From Pomacea canaliculata (Eukaryota; Mollusca; Gastropoda; Architaenioglossa; Ampullariidae), in NCBI RefSeq assembly GCF_003073045.1, contig NC_037598.1:14732486-14796485 (forward strand): a DNA stretch of 64,000 nt, written 5' to 3'. This document shows positions 1 to 10,967 of this stretch, piece after piece (position 1 is the first letter of the stretch; the number at the start of each line of letters is the position of its first letter). The position numbers were made by a program, and so were the translations under genes. Under the pieces are notes generated by a model that was not told the origin of the DNA, did not search any database, and saw only the letters and a program-made list of their open reading frames with translations.

Positions 1-700
1 TCACACGCTGAAGGGTAATAACCTCCCTGCCCCTATATCCCAAGAAGATGAAGAAAAAAATCAGAGGCATTCGCTCAGTTCATGAATACTTACTCGGTAC
101 ACATCCCCTTTGTTTCTCAACCAATCAAAACAGAAACGCGGGTGAGGGTGAGGCTTGGTGCCCTCTGTAACACAATCTGGTGATTGGTGCTATTACACTA
201 ACATTAATTATCCGTGGCCTATGTGTACTGAGAACTACAGCGACCCCCGCCTCCACCAGCCCCACCAACCCCATCCCCGTTTCTGGGATCGGCCAAACAT
301 TTTTTGTGGGGGCAGCAAACAACATTTCTGCTTACATTCCATGGTGTTCTGATTATTTACTGATAAACTACACAGCAACATATGGTAAAAGGCGTCCATT
401 GTCTTTAATTAATAAAACTGTAGGCCGTATAATGATGTATAAACAATCTACATCCGCAGAGTGCCTCACAAACAAACGACCGTTAATTTGACAAAGTCCT
501 GCCTTGTTGGTGCACATCTGTTGCAAGCAATGGAAAAGCAGCCTCCCTCGAAAACAACTCTAATTAAGGGATGTGAATACACCGAGTGCTTGGTGTGTTA
601 CTGATTTCAAATATGCATAATTTTGTTGTATATGTATTTCTTTACGATTCCGAGATTTTTTCCATTTTTCTACAAATTTTTTGTTTGTCTCACTCGTTAG
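1..700. other. non-coding flank of the ankyrin-repeat gene
   Basis: No convincing exon is visible here. The short open frames lack splice context and resemble no family I know. The final 30 bases are a T-rich tract ending in TAG at 698-700, which acts as the splice acceptor of the first visible ankyrin exon, so most of this stretch is probably an intron of that gene. Confidence 0.5.
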
Positions 701-2734
701 ATTGCTAATCCAACATGGCGCAGACGTGAACGCGCAGACGACGAGTGGGGACACGCCCTGCCACCTGGCGGCGTACCGAGGACACCGGGAGGCTGTCAAA
801 GTCCTGGTGGAGGCCGGAGCTGACCTGGAGATGACCAACGCCAGGTTCCGCACACCTTACGACGACGCCGAGCGCCAGGGTCACTTCGACCTCCTGCCAC
901 TGCTGGACGCCGCCAATCAAAACTGTAAGTAGCAGTTGTGGTCTGTGTTGGGAGGGAGAGGGAGAGGGAGGTAGTGTTGTATGGCATATCAGCAATTAAG
1001 GATATATCATTACAAAGTAGCCTCCATGTAAAAAAAAAAAAAAATAAATAAAAAAAACATCATGCCCAAACCGAGATTTGAACCCCGGCCATGTGATTCT
1101 CGCTGTATTGGTGTCAAAATCCCGCTATGCTAACTGGAACACGGTATGGCATGAGTAGGGGAGTTGGAGAGGGGAGGGGAGAGAGAGAAAGTGGAGGAGG
1201 GAGGAAAACCAAGTAGTCTTAAAAAATAGTATCGCTCATATTTAAGCTATTTGGTAAAAGGCAGCGGTGTAGTATTTCAGTATACTTGCATCCGCATACA
1301 CAAATGAGGCTGTGCCCGGTTTCTCAGTAATCGCCATAAAAGTGGGATGGGTGAGTAGCTGGCATTCACAACAAACGTTTTAAAAATATTTTTAACAAGG
1401 TTACCACGATATACATATACACAGCAGGTTTCGCCGACATACCTCCGGTTCAAGAGATATCCCGCTGTATCCTCTCATCCCTTTTCCATCCTCTTACCCA
1501 CCATGCCAATTTATTATCTCTATCTGTCACTCCCAGCATTAATTAAACCGTTCGGCGTGAAGAGTCAGGCTTGCGATGACAAGTTCCGTCTGATGTGGTA
1601 GTTCCGCGCTGCCGCGTTTTGTGGGAACCAGTGTTCCTTTTACTGGAAACTCGTCCCTTCATCTACAACTCGTCAGTCAGGTCCGCCACGCAAAGCAGGA
1701 AATTAAGGAAGAGGATAGTCAGAAGAGAAGTCCGAGTGACCGAGTTTGTTGTAAGCAAGGGCAGCTAGACGAAGCTGTGGTAGTGGGTTTGTACTAGTCA
1801 CCGACTGGCTGAAAAGTGTTATCATTAAACAGAATCAGGTCGCGGAGGTCCTTGTTAGGGAAAAAGAGACATTTAACATGAATCTACATTTTGTTTTCTT
1901 TCTTGGGTAGACGAGAGTTGTCGGAATTCTGTTTAAAGCTGGCAAAGTTTGTGTTATTTTCACAGAAAGGGATACTACAGTGCTGGGTGTGGAACTAGTC
2001 CTATTTTAATATGTTTCATACGCGCAAAGGCAAAGCTAGACTATTAGAATTAAAGTATTTTCAAGAAAGAATGATTAATTTAAGAAGTAATAATTGGATG
2101 TATTTATAGAACAGCATGGTACTCCGTTCTTTCCCTCCCCACCCGAGAGTGGGTCCTATCTGTATTCTCGGGGTTAGTGCGCTTTACAAGTCTTCCTAAG
2201 CTTAAACTTAGCTAACCAGTTAAGGAAACTTCGTGTTGCAAACCCCATGTATACCTACAAAAAGAACGAGTAATACTGCAGAACATGATTTCTTTTCAAA
2301 TCAGGACTTGAACAAAACATATTTTTTTACAAAAATTTTTTATTTTTGGTTGCAGGTAAAGCAAATCACCGAAACCCACCACATCAGTCGGGTCTAACCC
2401 GATGACGTATCTTCTTCCTCCAGGCTTCGAACGCCGAAATTCCAGTGGCGACATCGCTGGCTACGACAGCCTCTCCCGCGAGAGTTCCTACGACGAGTGC
2501 AGCGTGGACAGCCGCATCGACCTTCCGGACACATTGCACAGCGGCGACTTCCACGCCAACGGGCTGTGTGCTTTTCCGTCCAAAACCGCCGTGTGCAGCA
2601 CCATCCCAGACACCGCCGTCTCCCTGGCAACGGACGACCTCTCACTGGTGGTTTCCAACGACTTGTCTTTTGTCTCGGAGAGCTCCACGACCAAGAAGCA
2701 TTCTATCCCGAGACTCAATATACCTGTGAACTAA
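701..2734 (+). CDS. ankyrin-repeat protein, 3' end (two last coding exons)
   Basis: Exon A (701-924) follows a pyrimidine-rich tract ending in TAG and ends at a strong GTAAGT donor. It encodes about two ankyrin repeats, with the hallmark LLIQHGADVNAQ, a TPCHLAAYRGH helix start and VLVEAGADLE. Exon B starts at 2424 after CTTCTTCCTCCAG and joins in frame, the split codon giving Cys. It adds a tail of about 100 residues rich in Ser, Asp and Thr (SLSRESSYDECSVDSR) and ends with TAA at 2732-2734. An acceptor at 2356 gives stops in all frames and was not used. Ankyrin repeats bind other proteins, so a scaffold or adaptor role is likely. The tail matches nothing I recognise. The 5' exons lie left of the window, so the full domain content is unknown. 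Confidence 0.75.
1069..1140 (-). repeat. old, partial tRNA-derived SINE
   Basis: The reverse strand carries a tRNA-like segment with a good B box (GGGTTCAAATCTC), an upstream GTTAGCATAGCGGG like an A-box region, and the string CACCAATACAG. The string and the order of blocks match the two young SINEs at 25681 and 41167, so this is probably an older, shorter copy of that family. It lies in the intron between the two ankyrin-gene exons. A-rich sequence flanks it at 1029-1056. Confidence 0.55.
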
Positions 2735-3990
2735 CTTTATATCGAAACAATTAATATCATTAGGTGTCTGTTGGCCAATCAGTTTTTACCAGTACTTATC
2801 CAGTAAACACCTCAGATTATTTTAGATTTACGAAAAATGGAGTTTGTGAGTAAGACAGGCCAAGTCGTTGTGTGTGTGTGAGAGAGAGAGAAAGAGAGAC
2901 ATGTATCCGAGTTTGTGAACTGATGTGAGAATGTCGTTGTTACTTGACTGATTAGAGGTAAAGTTACTCGACAATGTTTGTCGTAGTCTGAGTTTACAAA
3001 CTTTGCTGTAAGTAAAAGTGAGTGTGGTGACTACTACAAAACATGCTGAAGCGCTTTCACTTGCCATTAATTGTCCATGACTCGTCAGTATGATGATTAC
3101 CTGTTGATACATTTACTTTATTTAGACTATCAGAATATAGAATTATAACTGTGAGATACCTCATCATGCTCATCATGTTTGTGGCAGAGACAAATATCAG
3201 TACATAAACAGTTAAATAATGTAAAATAGTCTTAATTAGCCGCGTGCGGGATCCGGTCCCCAAATGTAAGGGGAATAAATCTGTGTGTGTGAGAGTGAGA
3301 GCATAGTTTTCATTACCTCCCTTGAAGCAATCATTTTTACAACTAAGGTTACTGACATCTGCTCAAAATGTGGGTTTTCTGAGGCAGAATGAATGATGAA
3401 ATCAAACCTCTAAGGGTTCGCAGGCAATACATTCCGAGAGAGCGAAGTCTGTGATGTTTGCTGCCTATAAACCACTTGTTAATGTTGTGAGTTCAAACAT
3501 TTGTGTTGTTTGAATTATATATTCCTTACCCCCTTGTCCCCTTCTATCCATGACTAAGGACCTCTTTGATAAGTTGTCACTAATTATCAGTTTCAACCAA
3601 CTGTTTGTATTTTTAATTACTCGCGTAAGAAGACAATAATGATGGGGAACCCGTGTCAACCTTAGCACAGGGCCTCATGAGTTTATTTTCAAACTCAAGG
3701 TGTACATTGTGCTTTCAAAAACTAGCAAACAAAAAAAGAAACAGTTCATGTGAATCACTTGCTGTGATCTCTTGAAGCACCGATGTGATCTCAGCTTGAG
3801 GCGAGACTACAGGTGAAACGAAGTGTGTTGTGCGGTGACTGGAGTACTGAACGGTTTATGTGTGTGACTTGGTGACATGTTTGTACTCAAACCTTTGTTC
3901 TGTTGCAAATGTATTTATTTAGCATGTTGTGATCAGAGCCAGTCTGGCTGCTATGTTCAGGCAAAAAATAAATTATTGAAGGAAACAAAA
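2735..3990 (+). terminator. 3' UTR and poly(A) signals of the ankyrin-repeat gene
   Basis: No coding exon follows the stop codon at 2732-2734. AATAAA hexamers stand at 3274-3279 and 3967-3972, giving possible 3' UTRs of about 0.55 or 1.25 kb. A short GT/GA-rich repeat lies near 2871-2900. Which signal is used cannot be seen from the sequence. Confidence 0.45.
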
Positions 3991-4287
3991 TCTAGATTGC
4001 ATTTGCATGTGGTTGTGTGTGTGTGTGAGAGAGAGAGAAATTAAGAAAGAGAGAAAATTTAGATAGTTGTTTCCCACTTTGTGTCAGAAATTTCCAAGAC
4101 CAAGAAACGCTGTGTTCCAAAATCTCAGATTAATTTACAGACGTTAGAGAATTTGTTCATCTCTTTTTTTCCCCTATTTTTTTCCCTTTCTCTCTCTTCC
4201 TCTCTGTGTATAGAGTTATAGGGGATTGCTGGCATGAAATTTTATAGGAAAATGTCAAGCAGTGCAGGCGGCAGATAGGGGAAATGA

Positions 4288-4332
<45 letters not shown>

Positions 4333-6253
4333 TGAGCATTTATAGCGTGGTATTCCAGACAAAGCCAGGGTGCCCGCTCATTACAGACACAAAAACAGAA
4401 GACAGACAAAATTCTATGGCTCTATGAAGTGTCATGGAATCCCACGTCGTTCTTCTGCCAGATGACAGACCAAATGTCGATGAGACACATCTACAGTCAC
4501 TGGACTGGAGCAGAATTGATAAGCAATCAAATACGTCGATCAAAGCATTGATGACGATGAAAGTTCTCCATTGGCTCCAAAGTTTCCAAAGAGAATTGTC
4601 GTCACTAAAGTACTGCGTCATTGTCATGTTGCGTCACGCTAGAGACGTAAAAGTCACGTGACTCTCTCAAGCTCGTCACCAACGGCGATCAGTGGTCGTG
4701 GAGGAACAACGCAGGCCGACCTCTCATCTTGCTGACGGCTTCTGTCCGGGTCTTCTGGAGGTAATCCTGCATCTTGAGTTACTTTAAACTAAGTCAAAGC
4801 ATTCACGACTCTTTACTTTGTTTGTTTTGCTGGCATCAGCAGCAAATGTCAGCGATAGAGCAATGATAGTCATTGTACAGAAGGACCTGTGCTCACCACA
4901 CAGTAAGTATTTTTTGACGGGGAAGAAATACAGAACAAATCTAGTCAACCATCCAAACTAAGTTAAACTGCAAGTACTTCAGAATCTCATTAGCACCACC
5001 GCCGAGAAAATGCTTTCAGGAAAAATAAGCAAAAAACAAACAAACAAACAAAAAAACCAACCAACCAAAAAAAAAAAAAAAAACCAACCAAACAAACAAA
5101 AAACAAACAAAAACAGGCAAGCTTCAGACCAGGTCGTGTGTGCCGTGACATGTAAATGAAACTAGCTAATGTGAACAGGTCAGACTTTTCACCTCTTATG
5201 ATTATGTCGTATAATTTTTACAAAAGTAAATGGGCGTGAGAGCGGGTAGGAAAGAAAGAGAAAGGAGAGGAAGATAAGAAAGGAGATGAGAGAGGGAAGA
5301 CAAGAGAAGTGAAAGTGAATGAGAAGCGACTGTGTGAAACGTGCTTGCCTTGTGCTGTTTGTAATCACTCTAATCACTCTGACTATTTGTACAGTTGAGT
5401 ACATCTTCAACTGTCGCATCCTGATACAGAAGCATCTTTAGCAGCGCCGTCATTTTTATACATGCTTCATTTGTTTACAGAAGAGAAATGTTCGTTCACA
5501 CACTTTTTTATATGTGCAGATTTCACAAAGGCACTCAGCCCTTCTTGTTGGGGAGTCCACATTGGACATTCACCAGAACCTTCTGTGAACAAGCTAAAGA
5601 TTGCCCAGTAGGTTTCCAACCTCTTCTTTACTTTATCTGCTTCTTAATTGTTCTTGTAAAAGTAATTAGAAATCACTTCTGTCTAAACAAACTGAACACA
5701 ATGGCAGCAACCTACAGTTCGTTGTACTGTCAAAGATTGTTGCCGGCAAGAGTCTTTTTTGGCATGTTGCTTACCTGTAGGCGAAACATTTTTGTTTGTT
5801 TTGTTGTCGGTCAAAGCTGTCTTTTTCATTTACTGTAATATTTATCTCTGAAAAGACCTTGTTGACATGATGGTAAAATTTCTATGATCATTTTCTAGCA
5901 AAAGATGATAACTTTTAAGATTTTCCAAGTTCTCGCGATGAGTTTCAAGGATTTCAAGGCCTAATGTAAATGTAACGAGAGGAAAGTATTAAAGGTCTGG
6001 TGAAGCGCAAAAATTTTTCCAAGTGAATTTGTAAAACTCGTTTTTGTTTATAAGTATGTCGATCATTCCATGAATAGTGACCATGAATCTCACTTAGCGG
6101 GGACGTCTGGCTACCGACCTGCAAGGTATGCCCTAGTTAATTAGGTGCAACTGTATACCAACGTGACGTCATGACGGACCGACCAACCGTTGAATTGAGG
6201 CTATTTAAACTGAATCCTTTCAACCCTTACCGCATCCCCCATTGTTGTTGCAG
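3991..6253. other. intergenic DNA with simple repeats
   Basis: No supported gene. The stretch holds an ATG-triplet microsatellite (4288-4332), CAAA/CCAA-rich sequence (about 5035-5115) and a GA-rich tract (about 5240-5310). Open frames at 4434-4661 and 5488-5838 have no protein-like composition or splice context. Confidence 0.5.
4288..4332. repeat. (ATG)15 microsatellite
   Basis: Fifteen perfect ATG triplets in a row. On the reverse strand they would read as a Ser run, but no exon contains them. Confidence 0.95.
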
Positions 6254-6447
6254 TGGTCTTCCCGCCGCCAGTTCCGTATTACCCTCCCCCTTACCCTCCC
6301 CCTTACCCTTACCCAAATCCGTTGCCACAAGGACCTCAACCACAGGCACCATCTCAGCAGCCAAAGCTCGCCCCACGAGCATCACAGCAACTGCGGCGAT
6401 CCAAAAACACCAGCCGCACAGGCAACAGCAGCAAGAGGAGAAGATAA
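6254..6447 (+). CDS. possible proline/tyrosine-rich terminal exon
   Basis: The sequence CATTGTTGTTGCAG ending at 6253 is a good splice acceptor. From 6254 one frame reads VFPPPVPYYPPPYPPPYPYP, then a Gln/Pro-rich part and a basic end (SSKRRR) with a stop at 6445-6447. The composition is that of a low-complexity protein tail, about 64 residues. It could be the last exon of an otherwise unseen upstream gene or a 5' non-coding exon of the synthetase that starts at 6584. The pyrimidine-rich CCCTCCCCTTACC repeats alone could produce the Pro/Tyr pattern, so this is weak. Confidence 0.3.
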
Positions 6448-6484
6448 GAGATTAGTGCTTCTCCTGCTAGGCAAAACTCTTTGA

Positions 6485-6539
6485 AAAACAAAACAAAACA
6501 AAACAAAACAAAACAAAACAAAACAAAACAAAACAAAAC
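6485..6539. repeat. (AAAAC)n microsatellite
   Basis: Eleven tandem AAAAC-type units, just upstream of the synthetase start codon. Their reverse complement gives a Phe/Cys/Val-rich open frame that is only a shadow. Confidence 0.9.
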
Positions 6540-6583
6540 GCCTTAACTCGTAGGCAACATCCCCAAGTCCAAGCGATCCAGCC

Positions 6584-7304
6584 ATGGAGGGTGATGGCCA
6601 GAACAAGGATCTGGTGTCAGAAGAGCTTGCCAACCAGGAGAACTTGGAAACAGAAAAACAAACAGAAGAACAAACAGAAGAACAAACAAAAGAACAAACA
6701 GAAGAAGAAACAGAAGAACAAAAAGAACAAAGTTCCCCGTCGCCTTCAGTCTCCGAAGACCTACCCATCTTTGAACCCCCTTTTCCGTTTCCCCCCAAGG
6801 TCGTCACTACCCCCTTCGTTCCCCCGGAATGGGACCCGAGCATGCCGCCTCCCAAGGAAAAATGTGGTACTTTGACGGCAGTCATCCGGTACTGGGCCAC
6901 CCAGGACCCTAACCGGCCAGCGATAGTCTTCCGATCGCCCTCATTGAAAGGTCGCACCATGCTGTCTTTCTCGGACCTGTACCAGTACTCACGGCGCTAC
7001 GCCAAGGTCCTCAAGGATCACGGGATTCGGCGCGGGGAAGCGGTGGTGGTGATGGTGCCCAACTCACCTGAACGCGCCATCGTCGACTGCGGTATCATGT
7101 TCTTGTGCGGCATCGTCGTCAACGGTGTTTGTGAGGTTATTTTCATTTGATACTACATGAAGGGTTGGATGAGTTGTGTTGTGCTCTTTATGGACTTCCT
7201 GACCCATATGAACCATGCTATGGCAAGGGATTTACCCGCCTACGAAGCTCGATGTCCTTAGGTTGTCTTATCTTGATGACTGATGCTGTGGCCAGTTTGT
7301 ATTG

Positions 7305-7398
<94 letters not shown>

Positions 7399-10300
7399 GT
7401 GTGTGTGAGAGAGAGTGTGTGTGTGTCTTCGTGAGTCGTGTATAGCTGTGTGGAAGTTATCAGAACAGGCGAGCATTGTTACAGGGGAGACTACTCCGTA
7501 TGCTTTGGTGGCTGTTGATAAGTGGTTGTCTCCCTTTAATAAAGTTGCTCATTGCTTCACTTGGCAGTCAAGGAAATATCTTGAATACGGTCGTTTCTAA
7601 TCAGTCCAGCCGTGTATAGGTGGGAACTCCTGTAGCACAACGACTCTAGTCTCTACCCAACAGAGCCTTGTCTCATCTGGCATATAATGTCTTGGATAGT
7701 CTTTCCTGCAGCACCCTGCCACTAGGCCTTAGCTCTCCTCCATCACTTTTAACCTGTTTCTAATTACTGTTGTCACTGATCTAGCACCCGTAACCCGTCT
7801 CTAATCACCGTTGTCATCGCTCTAGCACCTGGAACTGGTCTCTAGTCACCGTCACTGCTCTTCTATTGCAGATGCCGGGTGACGAGGTCAGTGACCTGGT
7901 GTCTGTGATGCAGCGGTCGAGAGCGGTGGCGCTGTTGATGGACATCGATTACTACAAGGGCAGGTGGACCAAGCTGAAGACCTACATCCAGCTGCTCGAC
8001 TACAATGGCCAGGCCACGTCCTGCCAGATGCCGCACTTACGCCTTTTTCTTCGCATCCGGAGGCGTCGACCTATCGGTATAGTTGCTGCTTTCTCAAGGC
8101 ACTCTAGTTGTGGATCGGCGAGATTTCGGATGTACCTCCCAAACTCCCATGCGTGTGCGTGTGCGTGTGCGTGTGCGTGTGCGTGTGACTAGTCCGCCTG
8201 CTTCTCTGCAGATTTCTGATGATATCTATCCTTACTGTTCGTTCTCCTGATTTCTCTTTGCGTCTTCTTTGTTCATCCTCTATTCCTTGTCTGCACCATT
8301 GTTTCTCCTTCGGTATACTGACCATGTTTCCTACTTGTCTCAAACGCTGAAATCATTCTCCTTCGTGAATTTGATTATGTGCTCTATAAATCACATGGTT
8401 ATAAAAAAACATTTATTACACCCTTTTTCTATACCCCACCTCTTGAAACATAAAATAAACAAGAAAGGTTACAATATTTTCCCCATCCGACCCGTTACCT
8501 GTAAAGAGAGGTAAACAAACGACGGACCTCACCTTTCCCAATCCTTTACTTTCTAAAAACAAACAACAACAAAACTGGACGCACTGATTGCCTACTCCAG
8601 CGCCACAACAAACAAATCAGCAAGGAAGCGAGCAATGAATGCATCGAGGTGATGAAGACTTTGGTGGGTCGGCAGGGCCGGTGATCTGATCTTCGACATG
8701 AACCACTGGTATTTCGACACGTTCGAAGGCACTCCAGAGCCGCAGCCGCAAGACCCCTGCGCCATCATCACCACGACTGGCGCCGCGGGTCATCATCGTC
8801 TGGTGCTGCACTCGCACCGCAACATCGTCGCCTTCTCGCGGGTCATGGTGCCCCGCACCACCTCCACCACACAAGGCTTCTTCCTCAACTCACCTTTCGG
8901 CTCGGCCATCGGGCACATTGGGCTGTCCTTGTACACCGGTGGGTGGAGACATGCGAGTATTACCCTTTTAAAAATAGTTCTTATAAAAGGGTGTTAATTG
9001 GACTAATTAAGAATATTAAAATCTTGCTCTTGCAGATATGCCATTGATTTATGACCTGTATTCCTGCAAAATTAGGTTAGGTTATTTTAGACACAGATCT
9101 ATACACAAATTCTCTACCTAGATTTATTTATAACATTACTCTGATTGTTTCCAATCAGTAGCTTTTGCTTGTTAATCTAATAATTTCTAGTCTTGATGAG
9201 TGATCAAATCAGTTTAGACTATAAACAGACTTCTACTTACATGAGTAAATTTAAAGAGAGAGAGGTCTTTCAAGAAAAAAAACTAGTAATGAATTAATTC
9301 CTGAGATAATTAATTACTAATGCATTTTCCGTATGGTGATAGATAAGCTACATTTCCTACCATTTTAGTGATATAACACAAGCTGCATATTTCAATACAC
9401 CATCTGCATATTCTAACAGACATTATGAAGATTTGGGGCATTTCATTGCAAGACACAAACAAGAGTTGAGACTATACGAACAGCTGCCCCAGGCCTCTAA
9501 GTTCTGAGTCTCCACGGAGTAGAAGAGAGACACTAATAACATGCAAGTTGCCTCCCATTATATGTACAAACATTCAAACTTGCCCCACGTCTTTAGGTTC
9601 TGAGTGACTTGGGATGGGTTTTCAGGAATGAAGCGAGTTGTGATGGACGCCCGGGCAGGCACGCCAATGGACATGGCCGAGTTTGTGTGTCTGGCTCTGT
9701 GGGAGGAGCAATGCACCAGCGCCGTTATCCCCCCGTACCTCATCCTCCAAGTGGCCAAAAAGTTCGTCCAAACGGAAACTGCGCAGAAAATCATGTTCAT
9801 CGGGGTCACGGGTGAAAAGGTGAGCGAAACGCTTTCCACAGGTCTTCGGATCATTTTGAAGGACTTACATGCCGACAGCTTGGTTTGGTCTGCGATTATA
9901 ACTGTTATTTCTGTAAAGAACATTAACATTTCAAACATTTTGTTACTTAGATGTCATCAGTGCGTGATCTGGCTGCGCTTATGACCTGAACTTTGTCCGC
10001 GGGTAGAAGAGATTGAGGATGTCGCTCTGCATCTGCAGGTCAACCTCCCGACGATCGAAGCGGCGCTGAACATCGGTCACGTGGCAGTGGTGTCCCTGGT
10101 CACCGCTGAACTCTTCCTCACCACCCTGTGGATGGTAACCAAGGCCAAGGAATTCCGGGACTGCTGCGTGGGCGCTCCCATCCCCAGCGTGCAGGTTCGC
10201 ATCGTCAACGACATCGGGGTGCCCGTGCCCAACGGGATCAAGGGAAACGTGGAGATACGCACCCCGTTGATTTTCAGGGTGAGTCTCGCTCCTCTCTGCA

Positions 10301-10933
10301 AAGTTGCGACTGCTGTTGCTTTTGTTGCTAAGGCGATCCATTTGTTTGCTGTTCGTGTTTCTGACTCTTTTTTTCTCTTGCGATTTTTCTTTCTTTCTCT
10401 TTTTTTTCAGTCATGATGCTTACCTTTGTCACTCCCCTATCGTTTGCGTGAAGACAGAGATTTTTCGGAAGGCTTGCATTGCATTTGACGATGTTTCCTC
10501 TAAAATTTTTTTCTTTTTTATGTGTGGCGGGGCAGTGGTCGTGGTAGGGAAATTCTGAATGACGCTGGCATATAAATATTCACATATTTAGACATAATTC
10601 ACTGAAGATGAGTCTCGTGCAATTTAACTAGCGGTTAATCTGAGTTTTCCTACAGTATACCTTTTAGTGAAAGGAAGGTAGAATAGGTAAATAAAAGAAA
10701 AAAGAAAGAAAGAGGTCCTATAGTTTAGTGGCACAAGGGAAGGCAATGACAAGTGGTTTAACCAGGTGACAATGCCTGGTGTGTGTTCAAAAAGGCGGGG
10801 AAAGGGAACAGGGAAAAGATTTCAAAATCGGCGTAAACGAGCCTGGAACATGTAACCTTTCATTTCGAACAAGAGTGCAACAGTCTGGGAGTTCCTCCAT
10901 TTTCAAGAAACAAGGTAGAGAGAGAGAAAGAGA

Positions 10934-10967
<34 letters not shown>

